Source: Prorocentrum cordatum
Lineage: Eukaryota; Sar; Dinophyceae; Prorocentrales; Prorocentraceae
Assembly (NCBI GenBank): GCA_963575745.1
Contig: CAUYUJ010017869.1
Location: 157,910-221,909 of the forward strand
Reading direction: 5' to 3'
DNA: 64,000 nucleotides
Below, piece by piece: positions 1 through 9,734 of this stretch; position 1 is the stretch's first letter; every line of letters begins with the position of its first letter. The position numbers were made by a program, and so were the translations under genes. The notes beneath the pieces were generated by a model. The model made no database searches and had not been told where the DNA came from. It worked only from the letters and a program-made list of their open reading frames with translations.

Positions 1-450
1 AGAGCCCTACACAAAGACATCCGCTCTTGTGCCTCAAACGCTGCATAATGAGGCGCTGTGGCACGATAGTGTGCCGCTTCAGGTGGTTCAGAATAAACCT
101 AACGCGTTCTTAAGTAGATCTCAAGCTAGCTCCTATAGAGGAATCCCCGAGCAGCCACCCAACCGCAAGCCAAACAGCATCCCTCATCCATTGTTTCTCT
201 GCGTGCTCCTACGCTCCCCTCATCAAAGCAACTCTTCTGGGCAACGTTGTTGGAAAGCTGACCGACAAATCCCGATAGGAGCTATGGCCTGTCCTCTTCC
301 CCCTCTCCCCGTTCCTCTTTTTCTCCTGCTCTTTCCTGTCCTATTCCTCCTCATCATAGTCATCATCCTCCTGTTTCTCCTGCCCCTTCTGCCATCCTCC
401 CCCCATTCATGGCCGCCCCCGGAAGGGGTGGATGAGGAGTGGGAGGAGGT

Positions 451-482
<32 letters not shown>

Positions 483-485
483 GAA
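1..485. other. No gene seen: pyrimidine-rich then polypurine
   Basis: The stretch has a T/C-rich part (about 290-420) followed by a GGA-type polypurine run (about 436-485). Open frames here are compositional and match no family I recognise. The polypurine run abuts the spliced-leader relic that starts at 486. Confidence 0.5.
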
Positions 486-536
486 TCCGTAGCCATTTGG
501 CTCAAGCCCGTTGGCTCAAGGCCGCTCTGGCTCAAG
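486..536 (+). other. Relict dinoflagellate spliced leaders, three in tandem
   Basis: Positions 486-506 match the 22-nt DinoSL exon except that CCATTTTGGC has one T fewer. Two 3' fragments follow at once: TTGGCTCAAG (511-520) and TGGCTCAAG (528-536). DinoSL is added to mRNA by trans-splicing and is not encoded next to genes, so a genomic copy indicates that a processed transcript was reverse transcribed and reinserted. Stacked partial leaders arise when the reinserted copy is transcribed and trans-spliced again, so this site has probably been through several rounds. The gene it belonged to would lie just downstream on the plus strand, but I cannot identify it. Confidence 0.8.
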
Positions 537-1168
537 GTTGGTCGGCGCGACCTGGGTCCGCTGCCACAGGGGCCGGGGTTGGATGGAGTCCCGGACGACG
601 CGGCGGCGGCGGCAGCGGCGCGCGGCTGCCGCCCGCGCCGCCGGCGCGTCCCGGGCCGACGCCGCGGCGCTGCCGCCCGGCCTGCCGGTCGGGCCCCTCG
701 CCGCGGCGGCTCTCGCTGCTGTGTGCGCAGCCCCCGCCGCGGCGGCTTACCGCTGCCGCCGGGGCCGCCGTCGCCGCCGCCACCTCGCCCGCCTCCGGCG
801 CGGCCGCCGCCGCCGTGGCCGGCTCCTCGGCCGGGGCCGCCGCGGCTGCCTCTGCGGCTGACTCCGCGGCCGAGGCGGCCGCCGCGGCCGGCGCGCGGGC
901 GGCCCTCTGGTCGGCCGCGGCCGCGCTGGCGCAGGCTGCTGCGCTTGCGGCCAGTGCCGCGCGGGCCGCGAGGCCGGCCGGCGCTCTGGACGAGGAGGTG
1001 CTGGAGTGGGTCCTGGAGGAGGGGGTGGTGGAGCAGGAGCTGCAGGAGGTGTTCGAGGACGCGCGGGGCGACGTGGAGGTGGAGGCGGAGGACACATGAC
1101 TCGGCTTGGAAGAACGAGACGAAGGCAAGCGGGCAAGAGGGCGAGAAGAGGGCAAGAACGTCCGTCCG
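537..1168 (+). other. GC-extreme Ala/Gly/Pro-rich stretch, possible retrocopied gene
   Basis: This follows the spliced-leader relics directly, so it may be the body of a retrocopied transcript. One frame stays open to 1099 and ends with an acidic tail (about 990-1099, residues such as LEWVLEEGVVEQELQEVFED) after a long Ala-rich segment. Another frame reads Gly/Arg-rich. No domain is recognisable, and open frames are expected by chance at this GC content. Coding status is undecided. Confidence 0.25.
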
Positions 1169-2674
1169 CTACCCGTCCAACCCCGCGCCTCGAAGACCTC
1201 GTACTAGAGATCGTGCTACAGAGCATCGGATTGCATGAGCCCGCAGTCGGGCAGACAGTGAAAGGCGGGCAGACCTGGGACCGACAGACCCAGAAGTCCC
1301 CTGGGCGTTGAAAGAGGCATGCACGGCATCTATGGCTAGACCGACACTGAGCAGGCAATCAGAATCGATGAGAGGGACAAGCGCGAGGACAAAGGAGGAG
1401 ATAGGATCCGTACCCCAGCATGGGGGAAGGCATGGAAGACACTCACGGACACGGGGGACCAGATTCGGGCACACAAAATAATGGAGGAGATCGTCTCCTC
1501 CTACTGCATAGCAACCAAACCTGCATCCAGCACGGCCCGCACGGAACCGACGGGAAGTGGCCCAAGCATTGCACAGCGTCTTTAACACTGAGCTCGCTAC
1601 ACAGGAGCCGAGTTTCTGACCAATCCTACAAAGTCTTGCCATCGTTACATCACATTGCTGAGGGGAGAGGGGGCACCAGTAGTTCAGACGGGCACCAAAA
1701 GAGCGTGCAGAGGGGAGGGGGTAGAGGTGACGAGACAGGAATCTCACAAGTTTACTCTGGAGACCATTAATGAGCTCAGTGGGGATACAGGGCATGTCGA
1801 TAAGGGACTCGAAGTTGGTACGTATTTGAATGAAGGACGAACTCCGATACGTGGGATATCTCATATAGAACAGTTCACAATCATCATGTCGAGTAAACTC
1901 TTCCAGATATTCACGACCGCGAGCAAACTCATCAGAGCGCAGAGCGGCACGGAACAGGGCGGCACGGGCGCTGGGCTCCACTGCACGAGCGTCACATGTG
2001 ATACCAAGACGCTTCAGGTCACATAGAATCGCACTAGACAGCGAGAATCGCGGAGCCACTGGAAGTTGCTGGAGAGCCTCACGCTCAGCAACTCGAACAG
2101 AATCAGTAATAGGGTAAAACTGGGCAACGCGTTGAAGGACGGGCTGACAGTAGACGTTATACATGCGAATATTTCCTGCAAGGCCTAAACAGAGGCTTTT
2201 AACATACCTGGCACGACGGAGGAGGGCCCGACACGGGCCTTGCCAACTCAACGAAGCACCCTCGAGACCCAGGAAGACCCCAAGGTAAAGCCCAGCACGA
2301 CCGATTTTGGAGGATTTGAGGCGGATTCGTTTTTCCCTGCAGTCCTTGCGGAAGGCGCCTTCCGCACGGTCGTGCGGCAACACAAACTGGCACTTCGCGG
2401 GGTGAAGGAACAGGCCCGTGCACACGGCGAGCAGCACGAACTCGTGTACCATGACAGAGCGCGCAGCACCAAGATCAAAGGCAACGATGCCAAGTTCATC
2501 AGCGTAGGCGCAAGGATGAGCGCGGACTACCTCAAGACTTTGCCGTATCTTCCTGAACCAAGGATCAAGACCGAGAGCAAACAGGAGACCTGAAAGAGGA
2601 CACCCTTGTTCAATGCCACGCTCAACCTTGAACTTGCCAAAGATGCGGCCCTTAAAGCGCACGTGCATGTACAT
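1169..2674 (-). pseudogene. LINE ORF2 reverse transcriptase C-terminal half, YADE motif
   Basis: Starts in RT motif B (ERGIEQGCPLSGLLFAL). Motif C, normally YADD, reads AYADELG (about 2505-2485), so the second catalytic aspartate is Glu; loss of this metal-binding Asp is expected to abolish polymerisation. Then come thumb/connection sequence and a C-terminal Cys/His cluster (CRFGCYAVGGDDLLHYFVC), the zinc-knuckle-like tail usual in LINE ORF2 proteins. The frame stays open to 1169 and runs towards the GC-rich block with the other spliced-leader relic. Confidence 0.85.
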
Positions 2675-2675
2675 G

Positions 2676-3890
2676 TTATCGCATAGGTTGTTTCACGATT
2701 CGGCAATACCAATCAGGGATACCCATTTCGTGCAATACATATATAATCCACTCATGTGAGATACTAGGGAAAGCTTGCTTGATATCATAAAAGGCCATAC
2801 CAGGAGAGGGGGCGTTTTCATAAGCAGCATATTGGGTGTATCTCCAATCCAGAGCTAAGACATTATCCACCAGGGAACGCCCTCCCACAAAACCACGTTG
2901 TTCGCTATCGACGGTACGGCGTGCCACAATATTCAGCGGCTGTGCGAGAGCACTGCATATCAGCTTACAATCCGTGTTCCCTAAGGCCAGCGGACGAGTA
3001 TGTTCAGGCGCGCGAGTCGGCTCTGCCTCCAGGGCTCCCTTGGGAAGAAAGGCCAGGAAAGCATCATTAAACTCATCAGGAATATGCCCAGTGTCAATGA
3101 TGCGACGATAATGTGCATATAAAATACCCCTAGCCCTCGGCCCACCAAACCTCCATCCAGAGTACAGAATACCATCCAATCCTGGGGCAGAATCCCGAGA
3201 CTTATCTAGAAGCTTATCAAAAAGGTCTTCACCGACTGTCCACATAATGTCCTGAGGAGCTGCTTGGATCCACGTACGCAAAGAACGCATACTGTCCTGG
3301 CAGGAACGAAAAGGTTGGGCAACTTTCGCCCAGTGATCCTGCAGCAGGTTAGCACAAACTTGGGGGTCAGTGTGGGTGTTACCATTTGGGTCCACAGTTC
3401 CCTGCAACAGTACTTGCTTGTGACGGGGGGCCCAAGCACGAGCCAGACGTTCGATTTTTGCAAGTCCCGAGGTCCTTGCCTGATGGGGAAGGTCCTTATC
3501 ATTTAAAAGCTCCTGACGATCGCTATCAAGCTCCAGATGGCTGATCTCGGCCAGGTATGCGTAAAAAGCGCCAGGGTCCACTAAATTCGCATCATCGTCT
3601 ACAAAATCTTCTAGCTTCGGAAAGCGGCGAACAGCTTGGCGCTGTTTTCCCAAATCATTTCGACGACGAGCACGATCATACATCATACACCACGATATGT
3701 TGTGACCGATTGTTTTCGAGCTAGCCGAGCACGATTCATTCTTAATGTCCAGCGCCGCTAAATGCATTATCGACTTGACCTCAGAAACTGCTGTAGCTGG
3801 ATCCTCGGAGACCCCATCTCTTCGATCAGCTTTTCTACCTTCCACGTGAACGCAGGCTGACGGCACACCCACCTGGGAATGACTGCGCAC
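2676..3890 (-). pseudogene. LINE ORF2 reverse transcriptase, N-terminal half
   Basis: Recognisable RT blocks in order: SAPGLDGILYSGW, AFLPKG, RPLALGNTDCKLI (template-grip region), GFVGGRSLVDNVLALD, and motif A as FYDIKQAFPSISH with its catalytic Asp. The frame stops at 2676-2678, one base out of phase with the next frame, which begins YMHVRFKG and continues the same domain. The shift lies between CGATAA and CATGTACATG. This is part of the same polyprotein as the endonuclease upstream and the RT C-terminal half downstream. Confidence 0.85.
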
Positions 3891-4733
3891 GAGTTGGGGG
3901 ACTGCACAGCTAGGATAGCATAGACAGGTACATGATCACTAACATCGCGAAGCTCTGCGGGCTGCCATTCAACGCCAGCAGCCGGAGAGAGGTCCAGGAT
4001 AACGGAGGATGGGAGAGATGTGTATATTCTGTCAATACGAGCAGTGCTGACAAGTTTACCATCACGTTGTATGCAATGTGTATGATTCTCCTGTCCAAAC
4101 TCAGTGAAGCGAGCGAACAGATAACCAAACTCCGTGGCAAGCGAGCAGCGTGGCGTGCGATCCAGAGCTGGATCGACATGTTGACGGGCCTCGCCCATCG
4201 CGCAGAAGTTCCAGTCACCGCCTATGAACACGGTCATATGCCGTGGGTCGAGAGCACGCGATACACACGATGGGAATTCTTTCTTACCAGTCATCGAGTC
4301 ATTAGGGGGAAGGTGAAGAGAACAGAGCTGAAGAGCACCTCGGGGCCCATGGACATCAACTGTTAGACATCTGCCACTAACAACATTCATCGGTGTAATC
4401 TGGTCGAACTGCATATGAAGACGCTCGTGGACGCATATAAGGACGCCCCCAGAGATCACATCATCGCAGAAGGAACCAAAGCATTTGTGGAGAGGGAGGA
4501 GGCGAGAGAGAGTATCTAAGTCCCCTAGGTTTTTCTGCAAGCCTCAAAAACGTGTTAAAGGTATGGCTTTGATGCCTGTGGCCCCCACTCTCGGCGCCAA
4601 AAAGTGTTGCTGAATTCCACGACGCAATGCTGAAACGACTGCTAGGCACCCAAGAGACAGGAGGAGGCAGAGGAAGCACACTCGGCAGCGAGTGCGAGGG
4701 GGGAACAGAAAAAGAGCGGCAGTCCTCATTCAT
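3767..4733 (-). pseudogene. LINE ORF2 endonuclease domain (EEP/APE type), frameshifted
   Basis: The domain would nick target DNA to prime reverse transcription. The first motif (FSIASWNSATL, about 4650-4620) is in one frame; after a shift near 4540 the rest is in another frame, with GDWNF (Asp-x-Asn active site), RIDRIY and SDHVPVY (catalytic Ser-Asp-His end motif). At the shift the conserved glutamate of the usual QExH motif cannot be found: one frame reads QKNLGD. A second shift between 3890 and 3767 leads into the reverse transcriptase frame. Identification is firm; activity is unlikely. Confidence 0.8.
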
Positions 4734-4745
4734 TACTGGAGCCTG

Positions 4746-5654
4746 TCAGAGGAGGTTGAGCATGTCGATGATTGGCTTCACCAAGTCCGCCGTGATGCCC
4801 CAGTCCTCACAGTCATCCTGAACCCACTCCGCGTGGCCGTCAGAGTCCACACGTATGAGGTCCCACACGTCTTTGTCCGTTGTCACCGTGATCGCATTCG
4901 AGAAGCCTGAGCATCCAAGCTTGCACTGAGGGGTCCAGTCACGATGTGCACGAAGTAGCTTCATCAGCGGCATCCACGCCTGTCCAAGGTGACGCTGTCG
5001 CATCCGAACTGCATGAGGGAGATCGCCACGGCAACGGAGCTGCGTCACAGTTCCACAACGTGGGTCCTTCCAGGTCACACAGTTCATGCCGAACCAAGTT
5101 GAGAAATCACGAGCTTGTTCTTCGGTAGACCAAATCACACTGAAACTCTGCGAAGAGCGTTGAAAGTGTGGCGATGCATCAGCAGCTGGAAGCGACGGAG
5201 GTAGTTGCACTAAAATATCGTTCCAAACTTGTTTGCGCGTCACGTCTAGCACCTTCCTCTGGAAAGTTCCAACCCACCTGCGACACACATTCTGCGTGTC
5301 CGTCGGTCCACCACTCATTTCCAGGGCGATAGTAGAAGCCTCTGAGCCTTCACCACGACGACGTTTTGCACCTGTCGACCAGCTTCGGGCAGAGCTAGCA
5401 GATGACGCGGGCCGACAAGAATATTGAGCCTGCAGCGCTTTTACCGCCTCCATGCACTCGGCGCACTTCGCGTCCACCTTCTTATCGAGCACCGTGACAG
5501 AGTTCTCAAGCGCAGCAACTTGCGGTTGCAGGCCTTGCAGCGCCTGCACCGAAGCCTCCGTGGCAGTCACCTTCGCGAGCAACTCGCGATGTTGAGCCGT
5601 CTGGCTCTCGTTCATCTTGCTGAGGAGCTCCGTGATCCCCGCCATGTCCGCCAT
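4746..5654 (-). CDS. LINE ORF1 protein, coiled coil plus basic region
   Basis: The 302-residue frame starts with MADMAGITELL, with a second Met four codons in. Residues 1-75 form a heptad-rich coiled coil (SKMNESQ..., VTATEASVQALQ). A Ser/Ala/Arg linker with a basic cluster (GAKRRRGEG, about residue 95) follows, then a mixed alpha/beta region rich in Trp and Cys. This matches the general plan of LINE ORF1 nucleic-acid chaperones, which trimerise through a coiled coil and bind element RNA. The sequence is not one I can place in a named ORF1 class. It lies about 140 bp downstream of the spliced leader and ends about a dozen bases before the endonuclease frame. The frame itself is intact. Confidence 0.65.
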   Translation of the reverse strand: MADMAGITELLSKMNESQTAQHRELLAKVTATEASVQALQGLQPQVAALENSVTVLDKKVDAKCAECMEAVKALQAQYSCRPASSASSARSWSTGAKRRRGEGSEASTIALEMSGGPTDTQNVCRRWVGTFQRKVLDVTRKQVWNDILVQLPPSLPAADASPHFQRSSQSFSVIWSTEEQARDFSTWFGMNCVTWKDPRCGTVTQLRCRGDLPHAVRMRQRHLGQAWMPLMKLLRAHRDWTPQCKLGCSGFSNAITVTTDKDVWDLIRVDSDGHAEWVQDDCEDWGITADLVKPIIDMLNLL

Positions 5655-5792
5655 GGCAGCACGAGAACGGAACTTCAGGGATGGTGTTTGCGTTACTCAG
5701 CAAAATGCGTGAGTGAGAATGAAATGCACAATGCCGCAGTCCCTGTCCAGGGGCGCTCTCCAGGACTGCAATCGCGCGTGGCCGCCTCAGCC

Positions 5793-5829
5793 CTTGAGCC
5801 AAAATGGCTTGAGCCAAAATGGCTACGGA
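5793..5829 (-). other. Exact spliced leader plus one partial copy
   Basis: On the minus strand 5829-5808 reads exactly as the 22-nt DinoSL (TCCGTAGCCATTTTGG... to ...GGCTCAAG). It is followed at once by 5807-5793, CCATTTTGGCTCAAG, the last 15 nt of the same leader. The pair precedes LINE ORF1 by about 140 bp on the same strand, so the leaders mark the 5' end of a reinserted trans-spliced LINE transcript. The inner copy is older and truncated, the outer one newer. Read on the plus strand, the antisense of the leader supplies an ATG (5819) that opens the Gly-rich frame of the neighbouring LINE. Confidence 0.92.
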
Positions 5830-6558
5830 GGGAGGTGGAGGCGGAGGACGAGGACGAGGACGAGGTGGACGAGGACGAGGTGGTGGACGTCGTGAAGGTG
5901 GATATGGCGGGTTTCTGGGACCCTGCTGGGTCCCCGGCGCCGTTGATGCAACTACTGGGAGGCATGCCTGGGGTGAACGTAGTTGCGGAGGCGAGACGGT
6001 GTTTCCCAGCCACAGCAGTTGGCAGAGTACGTCTTGATGACAAAGGAATTCAACATCATGAAGTTGATCATGATTTCCAGGCTCAGGCTCAGAGAGGGGA
6101 AACCCATGAGGAGGAGACGGGAGTCAGCAGCAGCAGCCGCACAGTACCCAGCAGCAGCATCATCATCAGCAGCAGCAGCACTGTACACAGCAGCAGCAGG
6201 GCAGCAGCAGCATCAGCAGAATCCTTCAACAGCATCGCGCCAACCTACAGCAACAGCATCACCAGCATGATCGGCATCACAGCACCATCATTCAGATTCG
6301 GCAACATCGCGGAAGAATCCCTCAGCAGCACCGTCATCAACATGATCGGCATCATGTACCGCATCATCCTCTTCGGCCTGGCGTGCTTGTGGCAGCTGTC
6401 GCACCATGCCTGGAACAAGCTGATGCACGCGTTGCACGGCAACGGGGCCCCAGGGGAAGGGAAAGGGCAAAGGCCGTGGCAAGGGATTTGACAAACCCAA
6501 AGAACAAACAAATGAGGAACAAATTCGGGACGCCCTCCCGGAGGCGGCAAGGCTCCGA
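5819..6558 (+). pseudogene. LINE ORF1 leader: RGG-rich then Gln/Ala-rich, frame changes
   Basis: From the ATG at 5819 the frame reads MATEGGGGGGRGRGRGG, an RGG-type RNA-binding tract, to about 6037. A second frame continues with a helical stretch (EYVLMTKEFNIMKLIMISRL) and Ala/Gln/His-rich low complexity built on CAG/CAT runs (6120-6420). It then reaches KGKGRGKGFDKPK-type basic sequence leading into the ORF1 core at 6559. The frame is broken at least twice. The start codon lies inside the antisense spliced leader, so the true start is uncertain. Confidence 0.4.
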
Positions 6559-7788
6559 ATGCAGACAAGTTTGATCCCCGACGAGTGGGAGCAGCCAGTG
6601 GTGCCGTGGCAGATGTTGGGGCCGCAGGGCGGGGTCGCCATCGTCCCCAAGGACGGCCTGCCCCAGGTGCTCCGGAACGTGGCCTACACGGCCAAGCCGA
6701 CGGGAGCCCTTTTGACACAGGACCCTGACGAGCTGGGACTACGGGGGTACCCTCAGACGCAGGTGCGCTGCAGGGTCCAGGTCGTCACCGAGGGCGGCGG
6801 TACGAGTGAGGTATCCGTGGAGCGCTGGCTGGTGTAGCTAGGCTTCGGGGAGCACGTGCGCCTGAAGACAGTGGGCGTCGAGCTGCAGATCCCTCAGCAC
6901 ATGGTCCAGGCCACTGCTAAGTTCTCGGTTCGGCGTGGCTGGCCCGAGGGACCGATCCCGGCCGCCTTCTTGATGGATTTTGTGGGAAAGCTCATTGATC
7001 GAGAGGCCGTTGAAGGTGTCCAGTCCCGGCAGGATGGCACTGTAGTCTTTCAGGTCCACAAGTTACTGTTGGATACGCTGCTCCATGCAAGTGGGCAGGA
7101 GAGAGTGTTCATCAAGGCCAAGTCTGAAGTGCCCTTGGAGTTGCTCTGGCTGGAAGAAGGCACGCCCTTGTCTCGAGCCGTGGCCCTGGCGTCCCAGAGT
7201 GGGCCGATTGGTGTGGCAGAGAAAGGCAAGACCGGGAAGCTGGCGCTGCGGTTTGCGGACGAGGCCAAGATGGAAGAGTTTGCTCGCTTGAACAGCATCC
7301 CGTTCACGCCAGGCCTGGGCAGGTGGAAACTTACGGGCCTTCCGACGAGCACAGGCACGACGGGTCTCTTTGAGCTGCTCACAGCCCTCCAGTGGAACGT
7401 GGTCGAGGTGGTGTACTTTGACGACAAACAGGCCGTGTTTCTCGCCAGCAGGATCGGCCAGGATGTGCCCGCCCACTTTGTCTACAGGAGCCAGCCGCGG
7501 ACGATTAAGCTCAAGGCGCTCAATGCGGCGGCCCGCAAGTTGAGTGCGGAGGCGGCAAGGGGGGCAGCAGCGTCGAGCGGCGCCGAGCCTTCCACCCCGC
7601 CCACGCGGGCTCAGAGGCAGGCGGCCCTTCAGGCAAAGCTCCAGGGCAAGGGGCAGGGCAAGCAGGCTGCGGCCCTTGCCGCCGCTTCTGCCAGGCGCCC
7701 GGCGGAGAGCAAGACGGGGCAAACGCCTGAGAACAAAGTCCCGAAGTCTGGGGCGGCAGGCCTGGACACGGAGGATGATAACCTTTGA
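6559..7788 (+). pseudogene. LINE ORF1 core with one in-frame TAG
   Basis: The frame from 6559 (SLIPDEWEQPVVPWQML) runs to a TAG at 6835-6837 and goes on in the same frame (LGFGEHVRLKTVGVELQ) to 7788, about 410 codons together. The protein is mixed alpha/beta with a Lys/Ala/Gly/Gln-rich basic C-terminal tail (about 7520-7740) that would suit nucleic-acid binding. It sits where ORF1 belongs, directly before an endonuclease/RT frame. I do not recognise a named domain. Apart from the single TAG the frame is clean, so it is either a recent inactivation or a read-through case. Confidence 0.6.
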
Positions 7789-7949
7789 CTAGTCGCAGGA
7801 TGGAGGGCGACGTGCATGACTACTTCGAATTCGTCATTTCTCCCCGAGTGGCTGGCTGAGCTGCTCTTCTTCGTCCGGCTATGCCGTCGACCACCGCTAC
7901 ACCGGTCAAGAGCACCTGGTCTTGTCTCACTTCGACACCACTTGCAATG

Positions 7950-8383
7950 GAATTCATTATTGTACATATTCACGACGGAGGAGGAAGACGACGAGGAGAG
8001 GGAGGAGTGCGACGACGGCGTCCTGGATGGCACTGTGTCAGCTATTACGTCAGTGGATTGGGATGGTGTGCCGACTACTGTTGGGACGGCATCTGGGAGT
8101 CTACACGGTGTGCAGTGGACGGCGACACGGTTGGCCATGCGGATTGTGCATACAGATTCTGCGTGCATACGGATTGTGGCGATACGGATGGCCATACGGA
8201 ATTCATTATTGTACATATTCACGACGGAGGAGGAAGACGACGAGGAGAGGGAGGAGTACGACGACGGCGTTCTGGATGGCACTGTGTCAGCTATTACGTC
8301 AGTGGATTGGGATGGTGCCGACTACTGTTGGGACGGTATCTGGGAGTCTACACGGTGAGATTGTGCAGTGGACGGCGACACGG
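7950..8383 (+). repeat. 249-bp-period direct duplication between LINE ORF1 and ORF2
   Basis: A segment of about 181 bp starting AATTCATTATTGTACATATT (7951) recurs at 8200 with small indels (a 3-bp loss and a short insertion near 8355). Copy 1 is 7950-8130 and copy 2 is 8199-8383. Both copies include the GGAGGAAGACGACGAGGAGA core and the CAGTGGACGGCGACACGG end. It lies in the inter-ORF spacer just upstream of the endonuclease motifs. Confidence 0.88.
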
Positions 8384-8460
8384 ATTCTGCGTGCATACAG
8401 ATTGTGGCCCTATGCTGGACGGCGTATCGGGGAGGCTAACAGGCAGGGAGCGCCTCCCAG

Positions 8461-9734
8461 GAGTTCACCAGATTTGTTCACGTTGGATCTTTACAATCCC
8501 AATGGGGTAACTACACAAGGATGGCATTTTGGATAATATACTGAGTCGCTCTGCGGATGTGGTTGTGCTGTCGGAGACACATGCCACTTCTTACACACAG
8601 ACATCGTTCACAGGCAAATCTGGTACACGTGAACTTCTTTGGGGTGCTCCGCGATCCTTCTCGGGCGTTGCAGTGCTGTGCAGGCGCCGGGCTGTATGGG
8701 CTGCACAACGAGCTGTATTTCTCAATCCTGCTTGTGAGAATTTCCGAACACAGGAACGACTCATGGCGGTACAGATATTTGTTGGCACTGGAAGGAGATC
8801 TCTCATCATCTACGCTGTATACGGCCACTCCGGCGCCAGATGGGAGCCGCAGAAGAAGAAGCTAACGCTGGACCTCCTGACGGCTGTCGCGAATGACGCG
8901 GTGATGCGAGGGGACGTTGATGCACTCATAGCTGGGGATATCAATCTTGAGCTAGCAGATATACCTGACTATGTCCACAAGATGACCCAGGCGGGATGGC
9001 ATGATGCAGCGAAGTGGGGGCTTGGAGGCCTGGACGAGACGCCTACGTGCCTGAAGGGCAAACGCAGATCTCGGATAGATTGGGCTCTCGCCAACAAGAC
9101 CTGTTCGACCATGTTGCGGGGCTACTCGGTGCAGAACGGCCTCCGGGAGCGCGAGCACCAGCTCGTGCGCCTCACGCTGTCGCTGCCTGTGGCCGCGCAG
9201 GTATACAACCAGCCCAAGAGCATGGGTCCGAAGGGGGAGTACGGCGCTCCTGGGCCAGACCATGTGCCTCCAGAGCTGGACAGTGATCCTGCTATACCGC
9301 TCTTGCTGCAGCAGGGCAAGGTCGATGCAGCCATGGCTAGATGGTGCCGGCGCGCAAAGGGCCGACTTCGTATTATACCGCGCCTAGACGGCAGCTGTGC
9401 GCCAGGCAACGGTCGTGGGAAGGTGCGGTTTAGGAAGCTATGTGTACACCCGCCGGAGACGCGATCGGTTGGGACACACGGCTCCGCTGCGACCTCCACC
9501 AGCCGCCAGTTGGCCAAATCCATCCAGAGGTGCAACGAGCTCATGCGCATGGACTCCTTTGGGACACGGGCGGACCGCACCTGGGAGAACCTGCTGCAGG
9601 GTCTGCGGGGCGCTGCCGGCCCTCTCTCTGCTGAGACGCAGACTCTGCTGGAGACGCTTTCTGGGGAGCCGCTTAACCTTGGCGCACACGGAGAAGGTGC
9701 TCAAGCTACTGGTGGCGGAGTACAGGGCGCATGA
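8461..9734 (+). pseudogene. LINE ORF2 endonuclease domain (EEP type)
   Basis: The opening motif LDLYNPNGVTTQGWH is in one frame; after a one-base shift in the TTTT run at 8527-8530 the main frame reads LSRSADVVVLSETHAT (catalytic Glu of the ETH motif), LIAGDINLEL (Asp-x-Asn) and SRIDWALANK. The last motif is REHQLVRLTL, where the usual Ser-Asp-His is Arg-Glu-His. After about 9260 the sequence is a linker. The frame leaves the conserved path near 9680, where the RT frame takes over, and ends at 9734. This is a target-nicking endonuclease; the substituted SDH motif makes activity doubtful. Confidence 0.8.

Larger units (their letters stand above)
1169..5829 (-). mobile_element. LINE-type non-LTR retrotransposon with spliced leader at its 5' end
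   Basis: Read on the minus strand the order is spliced leader (5829-5793), short 5' leader, ORF1 (5654-4746), then a second reading frame with endonuclease (about 4733-3767) and reverse transcriptase with zinc-knuckle tail (3890-1169). The gap between ORF1 and ORF2 is about a dozen bases. This is the classical two-ORF LINE layout. The presence of the leader means this copy was made from a trans-spliced mRNA and is nearly full length at its 5' end. Several one-base frameshifts and a changed RT catalytic residue say it is dead. The exact 3' end is not visible; I see no clear poly(A) tail near 1169. Confidence 0.85.

Noticed and set aside
5713-6188. Several overlapping short frames around 5.7-6.2 kb as separate genes
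   Set aside because: Best explained as shifted parts of one LINE ORF1 leader and simple CAG/CAT repeats.
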